Shown: piece after piece, positions 51,974-60,921 of the stretch | Layout of the letters: the number at the start of each line of letters is the position of its first letter | Numbering within the stretch: position 1 is the stretch's first letter | Origin: Simiduia curdlanivorans | GTDB lineage: Bacteria; Pseudomonadota; Gammaproteobacteria; Pseudomonadales; Cellvibrionaceae | Direction: 5' to 3' | Length of the DNA: 64,000 nt | NCBI RefSeq assembly: GCF_030409605.1 | Contig: NZ_JAUFQG010000004.1 | Span: 1,281,001 to 1,345,000 of the forward strand | Notes under the pieces: generated by a model | Told to the model about the DNA's origin: nothing | Seen by the model: the letters and a program-made list of their open reading frames with translations, nothing else | The model's database searches: none | Position numbers and translations under genes: made by a program

Positions 51974-53254
51974 TTAAAGGCTCGCAAAAACGCGTTTGGC
52001 AGCCTCTATGGTCGCGTCGATGTCAGCATCCGTGTGCGCTGCCGACATAAAGCCAGCCTCGTAGGAGGCGGGCGCGAGATAAATGCCCTCAGCTAACATG
52101 CCATGGTAGAAGCGATTAAAGCGATCGTTGTCACAGGCCATGACCTGGGCAAAATTTTCGACTTTCTTTTCCTTGGTAAAGAAAAAGCCGAACATGGTGC
52201 CCACGTGATTGGTGGTGAAGGGAATGTTAGCGGCGTCAGCCGCCGCTTGCAGGCCGGTTACCAAAGCGCTTGTGCGCTCGACAATGGGCGGGTAAAAATT
52301 GGGCTTAGAGATGAGCTCCAAATTTTTTATTCCGGCCGCCATGGCGACGGGGTTACCCGATAGGGTGCCAGCTTGGTAAACCGGCCCTAAAGGTGCAATT
52401 TTTTCCATCACTTCGCGCCGGCCGCCGAAAGCGCCTACCGGCATACCACCCCCGATGACTTTGCCCAGCGTGATTAAATCACCGGTGACGCCATAGTGGC
52501 CCTGTGCCCCTGTGTGACTGACTCGAAAGCCGGTCATCACTTCGTCCATAATTAACAACGCGCCAGACTCATCGCAAACTTGACGCAGACTCTCCAGAAA
52601 ACCAGTTACTGGTGGTACACAATTCATGTTGCCGGCCACCGGCTCGACAATAATACAGGCAATTTGATGACCCATTTCGGCAAAGACTTTTTTGAGCCCG
52701 GCAATGTCGTTGTAGGTAAGTGTTAGCGTGTGGTCGGCCAGTGCCGCTGGCACGCCTGGGGAACTGGGTACTCCCATGGTGAGCGCGCCCGAGCCGGCTT
52801 TCACCAGTAGTGAGTCTGAGTGACCGTGGTAACAGCCTTCAAATTTGACGATCTTGTCGCGCCCGGTGAAACCGCGAGCGAGACGAATGGCGCTCATGGT
52901 GGCCTCGGTGCCAGAGTTGACGAAGCGCACCAGATCCATGCCTGGCACTAGGGCGCAGACTTTTTCAGCCAGCTCGGTTTCCAGCGCCGTGGGGGCGCCG
53001 AAACTCAAGCCAGATTTTGCCCGCTCGATCACGGCTTCCAATACCTCTGGGTGCGCGTGGCCCAAAATCATGGGGCCCCATGATTGCACATAGTCGATAT
53101 AGCGTTTTCCATCGGCGTCGATCAGGTAAGCACCCTTGGCGCTTTCAAAAAAAATCGGCGTACCGCCTACGGCGCGAAACGCGCGCACGGGAGAATTAAC
53201 GCCGCCTGGAATAACTTTTTGGGCTTGTTGAAAGAGTGATTCGGAGCGGCTCAT
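51974..53254 (-). CDS. hemL: Glutamate-1-semialdehyde 2,1-aminomutase
   Basis: A 426-residue PLP enzyme converting glutamate-1-semialdehyde to 5-aminolevulinate for haem. Class III aminotransferase features: GGVNSPVRAF, SGTEATMSAIRLARG, MDEVMTGFR and the PLP Lys in TLGKVIGGGMPVGAFGG. Its ATG overlaps the thiE stop (ATGA), so it is the last gene of a thiD-thiE-hemL unit. Confidence 0.98.
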   Translation of the reverse strand: MSRSESLFQQAQKVIPGGVNSPVRAFRAVGGTPIFFESAKGAYLIDADGKRYIDYVQSWGPMILGHAHPEVLEAVIERAKSGLSFGAPTALETELAEKVCALVPGMDLVRFVNSGTEATMSAIRLARGFTGRDKIVKFEGCYHGHSDSLLVKAGSGALTMGVPSSPGVPAALADHTLTLTYNDIAGLKKVFAEMGHQIACIIVEPVAGNMNCVPPVTGFLESLRQVCDESGALLIMDEVMTGFRVSHTGAQGHYGVTGDLITLGKVIGGGMPVGAFGGRREVMEKIAPLGPVYQAGTLSGNPVAMAAGIKNLELISKPNFYPPIVERTSALVTGLQAAADAANIPFTTNHVGTMFGFFFTKEKKVENFAQVMACDNDRFNRFYHGMLAEGIYLAPASYEAGFMSAAHTDADIDATIEAAKRVFASL

Positions 53255-53919
53255 GGCGATATCCCGTGTTCAGTTGATAGTTCAAATAAGCGGCAAAATT
53301 GCCGCGCAGTTTGTTCGATGTTGGCTTGCTCAAACAGTGCGCCGCAGATGGCGATCATGTGGGCGCCGGCGCTAATAACTTGCCGGGCATTATCCAGATT
53401 AATGCCGCCTATGGCCACCAGGGGTTTATCGAACTGAGTGCGCGCTCGGGTGAGCACGTTGAGTTCGGCGGCTATGGCCGTGGGCTTAGTGTTGGAACTA
53501 AAAAAGCGACCGAAGGCGAGGTAGTCGGCGCCGCCCGCGTTGGCTGCCTGGGCTAGCGCTAGGCTGCCGTGACAGGTGATGCCGATGATTGACTTTGGCC
53601 CGAGTAAGCGGCGGGCTTGCGCCAGCGGCGTATCGCTTTGACCCAAGTGGACGCCATCGGCAGTCACTGTCGCTGCGAGTTCTAGATTATCGTTGATAAA
53701 AAGCTTGCCGTCGTAGTCATCGCATAATTGGCGCAAAAGCGAGGCGCGCCTTAGCTGATCTCGAGGCGAGGAGATTTTGTCGCGATATTGTAACAACCTA
53801 CAGCCGCCTGCTAGGGCGGCCTTGCATTGTTTCAGCAGGGTTTTGGTATCGCCTTCAGGGGTAATGGCATAGAGACCCGTTAATTCATGGCGCAATAGTC
53901 GATCCGTTAAAACGATCAA
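53251..53919 (-). CDS. thiE: Thiamine-phosphate synthase
   Basis: A 222-residue TIM-barrel enzyme joining HMP-PP and HET-P to thiamine phosphate. Motifs: LLQYRDKISS, the LFINDNLELA phosphate region, VHLGQSDTPL, ITCHGSLALA and DYLAFGRFFSSNTKP. The start is a TTG at 53919, 14 bases after thiD, with no strong ribosome site; translation may be coupled. The stop overlaps hemL. Confidence 0.96.
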   Translation of the reverse strand: MIVLTDRLLRHELTGLYAITPEGDTKTLLKQCKAALAGGCRLLQYRDKISSPRDQLRRASLLRQLCDDYDGKLFINDNLELAATVTADGVHLGQSDTPLAQARRLLGPKSIIGITCHGSLALAQAANAGGADYLAFGRFFSSNTKPTAIAAELNVLTRARTQFDKPLVAIGGINLDNARQVISAGAHMIAICGALFEQANIEQTARQFCRLFELSTEHGISP

Positions 53920-53933
53920 AGCCGCAAATTATA

Positions 53934-54752
53934 TCAGTGCTTGTAGGATTTTTTTTGCGCTTTTTCGGTGGCCCAAAAAAGTCGATTCGGCACTAGCTTG
54001 CCCATGCCAACTCGGCGTGCGTGTTGTACCGATTGCCAAGCAAATTGCTGCGCTTGATGGCAGGCATCGGTGAGCAGGCAGCCATGCGCTAAATAAGCGG
54101 CCGCGGCCGTAGCCAGTGTGGCACTCGCGCCCATGATACCTTCGAGCTTGTTGCCCGAGCCTTGTAGCTCAAACTCTTTGTGCTCGGTGTGTGGTAGGTA
54201 GAGCTTGTTGACACTGGCCTGTCGGCTCTGCCGGCAGCGGGATACAAGCAGTGACTTACAGCCAAAATCCAGCAGTAATTGCGCTTTCGCATCGGTGGTG
54301 TCGCCGCCGGGCGCGAGCTGCTGTAAATCGCTTTGCCGCGCGCACAGCAGGGTGGTTTGTGGCAGCAGCAAGGTCTGTAGGGCCTGCAGAATACCGTGCC
54401 GATGTACGCCGGCGGATTGAGCACTGGCATCGATAACCACTTTGATCTGGGGATAGTCGAGCAGGATACTGTGTATCGCTTCGCAATGGCTGACACTGCT
54501 TAACTCGCCAATTTTTATTGCGGTGACTGGCATGTCTTCGAGCAGTGCCCGCGCTTGCTCGATGATCAGCGCCGCGTCTACCGCCTGCAGCTCTTTAATC
54601 TCGCGAGTATCTCTCGCAGCAAGTGCCGTAATAACGGTAGCGGCGTGGCAGCCAAGGCTAACGGCTGTCTCAATATCGGCGCTCTGGCCGCCGCAACCGG
54701 TGGGGTCGTGTGGGCTGAAGGTGAGAATGACGGGGGTTTCAGGTGAATCCAT
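53934..54752 (-). CDS. thiD: Divergent hydroxymethylpyrimidine (phosphate) kinase
   Basis: A 272-residue ribokinase-fold protein in the thiD position of thiD-thiE-hemL. The substrate region reads FSPHDPTGCGGQSADIET, a shifted form of the usual SDPSGGAGIQAD, and KIGELSS replaces KIGMLGS. Most strikingly, the catalytic G[TS]GC loop is GASA (about residue 225), so the usual active-site Cys is missing. It may be a weak enzyme, a phosphate-carrier remnant or have changed substrate. ATG 54752 is five bases from a long hairpin that contains the only GAG ribosome-site candidate. Confidence 0.8.
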   Translation of the reverse strand: MDSPETPVILTFSPHDPTGCGGQSADIETAVSLGCHAATVITALAARDTREIKELQAVDAALIIEQARALLEDMPVTAIKIGELSSVSHCEAIHSILLDYPQIKVVIDASAQSAGVHRHGILQALQTLLLPQTTLLCARQSDLQQLAPGGDTTDAKAQLLLDFGCKSLLVSRCRQSRQASVNKLYLPHTEHKEFELQGSGNKLEGIMGASATLATAAAAYLAHGCLLTDACHQAQQFAWQSVQHARRVGMGKLVPNRLFWATEKAQKKSYKH

Positions 54753-54756
54753 CGGC

Positions 54757-54827
54757 CTAACTCAGTTATTCTGGCATCTTTTGAGTCTAACACAGCCTTC
54801 AAAAGTTGCCTGAATAACTGAGCTTAG
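54757..54827 (-). promoter_or_regulatory. Long nested hairpin at the thiD translation start
   Basis: Arms of 11, 4 and 7 bases (CTCAGTTATTC, GGCA, CTTTTGA) pair with their complements across a 14-base loop, with symmetrical T/T mismatches. A further CTAA/TTAG pairing past one bulge extends it to about 26 bp. Read toward thiD it ends five bases before the ATG and buries the GAG ribosome-site candidate. No T-run follows. Confidence 0.7.
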
Positions 54828-54839
54828 TGCTAGGGCCTT

Positions 54840-55262
54840 TTAGAACGGCTTCACAACAACCAGAATCACAATGGGCACCAATAAGAACACCGGCGCCTCG
54901 TTAAAAACCCTGAAAAATTTATGGCTTTTTTGGCACCTTTCTTCGCGCAGTTGCAGCATGTAGTGCCGACAGGCGAAGTGATAAGCCACACACAATAATA
55001 CCAAGGTTAACTTCGCGTGCATCCAGCCGGCACTTAAATAATAGCTGGGGTTGAAATGCAGTAAACCTAAGCCCAATACCAGAGTCACCAACATGCTGGG
55101 CCAGGCGATGACAGAGTAAAGCTTGGCCTCCATCAGTTTGAATCTATCGCGGCTGACTTGATCTTCACTTAAGCTGTGATAGATAAATAAACGCGGCAAA
55201 TAGAACAGGGCGGCAAACCAGCAGATGACCGCGATGATATGAAACGCTTTTAGCCAAAGCAT
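54840..55262 (-). CDS. hemJ: Protoporphyrinogen IX oxidase, HemJ type
   Basis: A 140-residue four-helix membrane protein of the HemJ (UPF0093) family that oxidises protoporphyrinogen IX. Family signatures: LWLKAFHIIAVICWFAALFYLPRLFIYH with the conserved His, the KLYSVIAWPSM segment, WMHAKLTLVLLCVAYH and RVFNEAPVFLLVPIV. ATG 55262 has GGAG seven bases upstream. Close to hemL but separated from it by thiDE and the hairpin. Confidence 0.95.
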   Translation of the reverse strand: MLWLKAFHIIAVICWFAALFYLPRLFIYHSLSEDQVSRDRFKLMEAKLYSVIAWPSMLVTLVLGLGLLHFNPSYYLSAGWMHAKLTLVLLCVAYHFACRHYMLQLREERCQKSHKFFRVFNEAPVFLLVPIVILVVVKPF

Positions 55263-55280
55263 GGAGCTTCTCCAAGTTGA

Positions 55281-56180
55281 TTAAGGTAGTTCGCCGCCAG
55301 CAGCTTCCCAGATGTTGTACCACTGATCCCGTGACAGTGTGACGTTAAGGCTGTCGCTTGCGGCCTTAATGCGTGCCAGAGATTGGCTGCCGACAATGGG
55401 CATTATGTGCGCGGGGTGTTTTAGCAGCCACGCCAGCGCGATTTGATCAATACTTGCCGCACCGATATCGGTAGCGGTTTGCTCGAGTGCTTGGCGCACC
55501 TGTCTTGCTTGGGCGTCGTTGCCGCTAAACAACCGGCCACCGGCGAGGGCGCTCCAGGCCATAGGCGCGCGCTTGAGTTGCTGAGCTTGATCTAAGCTGC
55601 CATCGTGAAAACTAGCGTGGTGCAGCACCGAAACTTCTATTTGGTTTGTTACCAAGGGCAAGCTGAGCCGGCTCTGCACTAAATTAAATTCACTGACACT
55701 GAAATTTGACACCCCGAAGGCGCCCACTTTACCGGATGTTTTTAAGTGCTCGAAGGCCCGCGCTATGTCATCGGCATCCATAAGCGGGTCGGGGCGATGA
55801 ATGAGCAATAGATCGAGAAACTCAGTGTTTAGATATTTTAGACTTTGCTCGGCGCTGGCGACGATATGGGCGTAGGTCGTGTCGTAGTTTTTACGCCCAT
55901 GGTGCGGCCTTTGCGGGCTTACCAGTTGGATGCCACACTTGCTAATGAGCTGAATTTTTTGCCGAAGGTCCGGTCTATTTTTTAAGGCTTTGCCGAAGCT
56001 CGCTTCGCACAAATAGTCACCATAAATATCGGCGTGATCGTGGCTGGTAATGCCTAACGCTAAACATTCTTCTAGGCGCTGTTCGATGGCCTTGGTATCC
56101 ATATCCCAAGACATGAGTCGCCACCAGCCGTAAACAATGCGCGAGAGGTGTAGTTGTTCCGTTAAAGCGACCTGTTGCAT
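55281..56180 (-). CDS. Aldo/keto reductase (YdhF-like)
   Basis: A 299-residue NADP-linked aldo/keto reductase in the YdhF group. Catalytic Asp/Tyr region GITSHDHADIYGDYLCEA, the Lys segment QLISKCGIQL, LLLIHRPDPLMDADD and the cofactor region IMPIVGSQSLARIKAA are visible. The catalytic Tyr-containing loop keeps the family DHADIYG motif. Substrate unknown. Follows the ClC gene by 42 bases. Confidence 0.92.
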   Translation of the reverse strand: MQQVALTEQLHLSRIVYGWWRLMSWDMDTKAIEQRLEECLALGITSHDHADIYGDYLCEASFGKALKNRPDLRQKIQLISKCGIQLVSPQRPHHGRKNYDTTYAHIVASAEQSLKYLNTEFLDLLLIHRPDPLMDADDIARAFEHLKTSGKVGAFGVSNFSVSEFNLVQSRLSLPLVTNQIEVSVLHHASFHDGSLDQAQQLKRAPMAWSALAGGRLFSGNDAQARQVRQALEQTATDIGAASIDQIALAWLLKHPAHIMPIVGSQSLARIKAASDSLNVTLSRDQWYNIWEAAGGELP

Positions 56181-56222
56181 GGAATCTCCGTGTCTATTGA
56201 TAAGTTATGAATGGCGTTCAAT

Positions 56223-57974
56223 TTAAAGTTGATAATGGCTGGTGATGGCATGCTTGGTCACAATACCGGTTGCCGATGAAAGCAGTGGCGCGCCGCTACG
56301 GTTCACATAGAGTGCGTCTGCACCGGTTTGTTGCAGTAATAATTGTGCTTCGTATAAATTGGCGCGCGAATGAATGGGCGTTAGTTGCAAGCGTTTCGCG
56401 GGAATTTTGAGTAGATCGACCTTGCGCTCCAGCGACAGCTCTTCGATAGGCGCCTGTTCTAGATAGTGCGCGACATCGGCCGGTTTAATCAAAAACTTTT
56501 TACCTTCAATTTCATCGATCAGTAGCCAGTTGGTTTGACGCTCTAATAGCTTGCGCAGTTCGTCGTAATATTTGCGTCTATCGCAATTGATAAAATCTCG
56601 ATCCATGACGCTTTCAATTCCTACGCGCGATAAAATTTGGCTGGCCATGCCTCTTTGTACAGTCTTGCCTTGCGCCGCTAACACTTCTTGAAATAAACCG
56701 TTGTTGCTAATTAGCAGGCGACTGGTAATGCAGGCGATCACAATCATAAGCATGCTGGGGAAAATAATGCTTGGGCTAGCGCTTAATTCTAACATTGCCA
56801 GTAGCGCCGCCAGTGGTGCATTCAATACCGCCGCCATCATGCCGCCCATGCCGAGCAGCACGTAAAATGCCGGTTGCGAGGCGAGTTCTGGATAAATAGC
56901 GTTGGCGATGATGCCGAGCACGCTGCCAATACAGGCGCCAATAAACAGTGTTGGGCCAATAGATCCACCGGGAACACCCAGGCCGAATACAATACCGGTG
57001 ATGGTCATCTTCGTAAAAATAATGATTAACAGGGTGTTAATGGCGAAGCTCCCCTGCATCGCCTTATCGACCGTATCGTAGCCAATGCCCATGATGTCGG
57101 GCACGAAATAGGCCGCGCCGCCGGTGACTAAACCCGCGATAAAAAGGCGCAACGCGACGGGGTATTTTTGTAGCGGTACAATTTTGACAATGATTTGGAC
57201 AAAGGCTGAGGCAAAAAAAGCGATCACTAATCCGCCAAAGGCGATGTAGGGCAGCTCCCATAAACTGTTCATCTGAATAGCGGGGATGCGAAATGCAATT
57301 TCCTGACCAAAAAATATTTGGCTTAACATGGCACCCGAAACCGAGGCCAGAATAACGGGTAAAAAACCGATGATGGTGTATTCCATCAGCACCACTTCCA
57401 TGGCGAAAATAACGCCGGCTAAGGGGGTGTTGAAGGAGGCGGAAATCGCCGCTGCCACGCCGCAGGCAACGAGTGTGCGCATGCTGTTGTTGGGCAGCCT
57501 AAACCAGCGGCCGATGATGCTGGCACTGGCCGCGCCCATGTGTACGGCGGGGCCTTCCCGGCCCACAGACTGACCGGAGGCGAGACAGATTAAACCACCG
57601 AAAAATTGCGCCCATAGGTTGCGCGAAGACATGTGGCCTTGATGTGAGTGCAGTCGATCGAGCACGTGTGTGACGCCGACAGCGCGGTAGCGCGATTGCA
57701 ACAGGTGGAACATAATCGCGAGAATTGTGCCGCCTATGACCGGCAGCGCAACATGCCAGAAGCTGTCTAGGCTTTCAAAGTCATCGTTGCCGTGCGGCAG
57801 CAGCCAGGCTAAGGGTTCGTCGATGGCGATGCGGAATAAAATAATGACCCCTGCAGCGGCCAAACCACTCAACAAGCCTAACAGCGTGAGTTGTGGCAAC
57901 GCATCCGAATAGGCTAAGCGCAAGCGAAAATTGTCGAGCCAATTTTGAATGAGAGCAATAGTTCTGCGCGACAT
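56223..57974 (-). CDS. ClC-family chloride channel/antiporter with C-terminal CBS domain
   Basis: A 583-residue ClC protein. The gating Glu is in GREGPAVHMGA. The usual GSGIP filter region is replaced (AVGVTHVL) and the second filter loop reads GVPGGSIGPTLFIGACIG rather than the GxFxP form, as in a divergent bacterial ClC branch. Cytoplasmic C-terminal residues from about 440 hold CBS-type repeats. Whether it is a channel or H+/Cl- exchanger cannot be judged. Confidence 0.92.
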   Translation of the reverse strand: MSRRTIALIQNWLDNFRLRLAYSDALPQLTLLGLLSGLAAAGVIILFRIAIDEPLAWLLPHGNDDFESLDSFWHVALPVIGGTILAIMFHLLQSRYRAVGVTHVLDRLHSHQGHMSSRNLWAQFFGGLICLASGQSVGREGPAVHMGAASASIIGRWFRLPNNSMRTLVACGVAAAISASFNTPLAGVIFAMEVVLMEYTIIGFLPVILASVSGAMLSQIFFGQEIAFRIPAIQMNSLWELPYIAFGGLVIAFFASAFVQIIVKIVPLQKYPVALRLFIAGLVTGGAAYFVPDIMGIGYDTVDKAMQGSFAINTLLIIIFTKMTITGIVFGLGVPGGSIGPTLFIGACIGSVLGIIANAIYPELASQPAFYVLLGMGGMMAAVLNAPLAALLAMLELSASPSIIFPSMLMIVIACITSRLLISNNGLFQEVLAAQGKTVQRGMASQILSRVGIESVMDRDFINCDRRKYYDELRKLLERQTNWLLIDEIEGKKFLIKPADVAHYLEQAPIEELSLERKVDLLKIPAKRLQLTPIHSRANLYEAQLLLQQTGADALYVNRSGAPLLSSATGIVTKHAITSHYQL

Positions 57975-58160
57975 GAGGTTCCAGTGTTACCCAGTGGCTG
58001 GTTAATATTCACACAGCACGGCTAAGCTTAGGCCAAAAAGCCTAATCAGCAGCATGGCCTATACTGCGCAATGGGCAGTTTGGTGAAAACAATCTTTCGA
58101 TTTGATTAAGCAGCACATATTATACGAGATTCAACTGACAAGGTGAGGCGGTAATTCATT

Positions 58161-59201
58161 GTGATTAAAGTAGGCATAGTCGGCGGTACCGGTTATACGG
58201 GCGTAGAGCTCCTGCGTTTGTTGGCCAATCACCCGAAAGCGGAAGTAAAGATTATTACCTCGCGCGCCGAGGAAAATGTACCCGTCGCGCAATTATTCCC
58301 CAACCTTCGCGGTCATTACGATTTAGCCTTTAGCGCACCAGATGCCGATGCCCTAGGTGAGTGCGATGTGGTTTTTTTCGCCACGCCGCACGGGGTGGCG
58401 CAAGCGATGATGCCGGAGTTGATGAGCAGAGGCACGCGCGTGGTCGACCTATCCGCTGACTTCCGCATTAAAGATGCGGCACTGTGGAGTAAATGGTATG
58501 GCAAGGAGCACGGTTGCCCCCAGCTGATTGGCGAGGCGGTTTATGGCTTGCCAGAGGTTAACCGGCATCTAATCGCCGATGCCCAGTTGGTGGCTTGCCC
58601 CGGCTGCTACCCCACGGCGACGCAGCTGGGTTTTATCCCGCTATTGGAAAATAATTTGGTTGACCCCTCGCGCTTAATTGCCAATGCGGCGAGTGGCACC
58701 AGTGGTGCGGGGCGCCAGGCCAGTATTGATGCTTTGCTATCTGAGTCTTCCGATAGTTTTAAAGCCTATGCTGCCGCTGGTCATCGCCATCTGCCAGAAA
58801 TAGAGCAGGGCTTGAGATCGGTACTTAGCAAAGACGCTGGGCCGTTAAGTTTGACGTTTGTGCCGCATCTTTTGCCCATTGTGCGCGGTATTCACGCAAC
58901 ACTCTATGCAACTTTGCGCGGCAAGGCGGGCGACTTACAGGCGCTGTACGAAGAGCGCTATGCTAATGAGCCCTTTGTCGATGTCATGCCGGCCGGCAGC
59001 CACCCGCAAACGCGGAGCGTCAAATCCTCCAATATGTGCCGCATTGCCGTATGCCAACCGCAGCAGCGTGATACGGTAGTGGTGATGTCAGTCATTGACA
59101 ATCTCACTAAGGGCGCCTCGGGTCAGGCCATACAGAACATGAATATCATGTTTGGCTTTGATGAAACTCTGGGGCTTAACAGTCCAGCCTTGCTGCCCTA
59201 A
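58161..59201 (+). CDS. argC: N-acetyl-gamma-glutamyl-phosphate reductase
   Basis: A 346-residue arginine-biosynthesis enzyme. NADP loop VGIVGGTGYTGVELLRLL, catalytic Cys in ACPGCYPTATQLG, the GTSGAGRQA loop and HRHLPEIEQ His region are all intact. GTG 58161 follows an AGGTGAGG site 12 bases upstream. It heads a rightward series argC-DUF6776-bactofilin-erpA. Confidence 0.97.
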   Translation: MIKVGIVGGTGYTGVELLRLLANHPKAEVKIITSRAEENVPVAQLFPNLRGHYDLAFSAPDADALGECDVVFFATPHGVAQAMMPELMSRGTRVVDLSADFRIKDAALWSKWYGKEHGCPQLIGEAVYGLPEVNRHLIADAQLVACPGCYPTATQLGFIPLLENNLVDPSRLIANAASGTSGAGRQASIDALLSESSDSFKAYAAAGHRHLPEIEQGLRSVLSKDAGPLSLTFVPHLLPIVRGIHATLYATLRGKAGDLQALYEERYANEPFVDVMPAGSHPQTRSVKSSNMCRIAVCQPQQRDTVVVMSVIDNLTKGASGQAIQNMNIMFGFDETLGLNSPALLP

Positions 59202-59231
59202 AAAGGTTGGCGCAACTCTGTAAGGGAGGTA

Positions 59232-59981
59232 TTGATGTCCTCAGTTAAGGGCAGTAAACAGTATCGTTTGGAAGTGAAACCCTATCGGCCTGTGTATCGG
59301 TTTTTGATACGGTTAACCGTGTTGCTGCTGGTTGCAGGTTTCGTTTATGCCGCGCATTGGTACGGTAAAACCCAGGCCTTGAGTTATCAGGAGCAGGCAC
59401 TGGAAGAGCGCGACCAATTCGAGGCCGCACTACAAGAGCGACAAATCGAAGCGGAAACTTTGCGCCAAGAGGTTGCGAACTTGCGCTTGGGTTCAAAAGT
59501 GGATCAGGCGGCGAGCGAAGATGTGCGCAATGAAGTCATCGCACTGAAAGCAAAAATTGCGGAATTGGAAGAGGATATCGGTTTCTATCGCGGTTTGATG
59601 TCGCCCTCGGCCGAGAGTAAAGGCTTGACCATTGGCTCGCTGAATGTGATTTCAACCGGTGTTGCTCGGCACTTTAATTACAAGCTAGTGCTGCAGCAGT
59701 TAACCTCCAATCATCAGCTGTTGACGGGCTCTGTGACCTTTACCATTGTGGGGCGGCAGGGTGAATTGCCCATGCGCTTAGCGCTGAAGGACGTGTCTTC
59801 GAGCGTCAACGATATCAATATTCGGTTAGGGTTTAAGTACTTTCAAAATGTTGAGGGAGAACTAGTGTTGCCCGAAGGATTCGAGCCTAACAGTATCGAA
59901 ATTGTTGCTAAGGTCCGTGGTAGTTCGTCCGCCGCGATTGAAAAGAAATTTGGCTGGCTGGCCGAAGCGCCAGCAAACTAA
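59232..59981 (+). CDS. DUF6776 family membrane protein
   Basis: A 249-residue protein with one N-terminal helix (about 25-43, FLIRLTVLLLVAGFVYAAHW), a coiled coil (about 50-120) and a beta-rich periplasmic domain (about 130-245). It fits the family placed between argC and bactofilin in related genomes. Function unknown; its envelope position and the bactofilin 12 bases downstream suggest a structural role (inference). Confidence 0.85.
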   Translation: MMSSVKGSKQYRLEVKPYRPVYRFLIRLTVLLLVAGFVYAAHWYGKTQALSYQEQALEERDQFEAALQERQIEAETLRQEVANLRLGSKVDQAASEDVRNEVIALKAKIAELEEDIGFYRGLMSPSAESKGLTIGSLNVISTGVARHFNYKLVLQQLTSNHQLLTGSVTFTIVGRQGELPMRLALKDVSSSVNDINIRLGFKYFQNVEGELVLPEGFEPNSIEIVAKVRGSSSAAIEKKFGWLAEAPAN

Positions 59982-59993
59982 CAGGGTTATTTT

Positions 59994-60395
59994 ATGAGTC
60001 TGACAGGCGGAACGACGCTTATCTCCAAGTCCACTGAGATTATCGGTGATGTTCACTTTAGCGGTAGCCTAGAAATTGAAGGCGTGGTCAAAGGCAATAT
60101 TATTGCCGACGGCAAGGGTGAGGCGAAGGTGAATGTACGGGAAAAAGGCCGGGTGGAAGGCGATATCACCGCACCACTGGTGATGATTAATGGCAAGGTG
60201 AAGGGTAATGTTCACTCCAATAAGCACATCGAGCTGGCCGCCAAAGCGGTGGTTGAGGGCAATGTTCACTACCATATGATCGAGATGGTGAAAGGCTCGC
60301 AGGTCAATGGCAGTCTCGTTTACGGCACTGTCGAGCCGGTTCAAGAGAGTAAGCCTAGGGTGTCATCTGAGACGAAAACCGTGGGCTTAAGCTAG
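59994..60395 (+). CDS. Bactofilin (polymer-forming cytoskeletal protein)
   Basis: A 133-residue bactofilin: a central beta-helix built of short GxV/I repeats (IIGDVHFSGSLEIEGVVKGNI, GRVEGDI, GKVKGNVHSN, VEGNVHY, VNGSLVY) flanked by short disordered ends. Forms filaments without nucleotide on the inner membrane face; often pairs with M23 endopeptidases in shape control, one of which is encoded 2.6 kb away. Confidence 0.95.
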   Translation: MSLTGGTTLISKSTEIIGDVHFSGSLEIEGVVKGNIIADGKGEAKVNVREKGRVEGDITAPLVMINGKVKGNVHSNKHIELAAKAVVEGNVHYHMIEMVKGSQVNGSLVYGTVEPVQESKPRVSSETKTVGLS

Positions 60396-60495
60396 TTTAA
60401 GCACATTACAATAGTTGACTAAATTACTGGGGTAATTGGATAATGGCCTCCCGTTTGGCAACTATATGTGCGTGCTGCGGTTAGCAGGAGAAGTT

Positions 60496-60849
60496 ATGTC
60501 GGCCCCAGAAGTGTTTATCCCCCAAGCTCTAAATGTCACTAGCGGCGCAGCGGCCAAGGTGGCGAGCCTTATCGAAGAGGAGGGAAACGCTGAATTGAAG
60601 TTGCGCGTGTATGTTACCGGTGGTGGCTGCTCGGGCTTTCAATATGGCTTTGCCTTTGAAGAGCTGTTGTCTGAAGACGACACGATCGTCGAAAAGGACG
60701 GCATTAAAGTCGTGGTGGATGCCATGAGTTACCCCTATTTGGTGGGATCTCAGGTGGACTATGAAGAGGGTCTGCAAGGGTCTCGATTCGTGGTGCAGAA
60801 CCCGAATGCGTCGAGTACCTGTGGTTGTGGTTCAAGCTTTTCGATCTAG
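60496..60849 (+). CDS. erpA: Iron-sulfur cluster insertion protein ErpA
   Basis: A 117-residue A-type Fe-S carrier. The three cluster Cys are in GGGCSGFQYGF and the C-terminal STCGCGSSF. An upstream open frame from 60436 is ignored; ATG 60496 has GGAG five bases before it and matches the family length. Followed by a strong terminator. Confidence 0.97.
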   Translation: MSAPEVFIPQALNVTSGAAAKVASLIEEEGNAELKLRVYVTGGGCSGFQYGFAFEELLSEDDTIVEKDGIKVVVDAMSYPYLVGSQVDYEEGLQGSRFVVQNPNASSTCGCGSSFSI

Positions 60850-60867
60850 TTTTCACCGCCATTTCGG

Positions 60868-60910
60868 TTGCCAATAAAAAAGGGAGCTCAAGCTCCCTTT
60901 TTATTGGCAA
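60868..60910. terminator. Bidirectional terminator after erpA
   Basis: A 20-bp imperfect palindrome (AGGGAGCT core, 2-base loop, one bulged A) with A and T runs on the outer arms, between convergent genes. Confidence 0.9.
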
Positions 60911-60921
60911 GCTAACTCAGT

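Noticed and set aside
60436..60495. N-terminal extension of ErpA
   Set aside because: The ATG at 60496 has a proper ribosome site and gives the normal family length.
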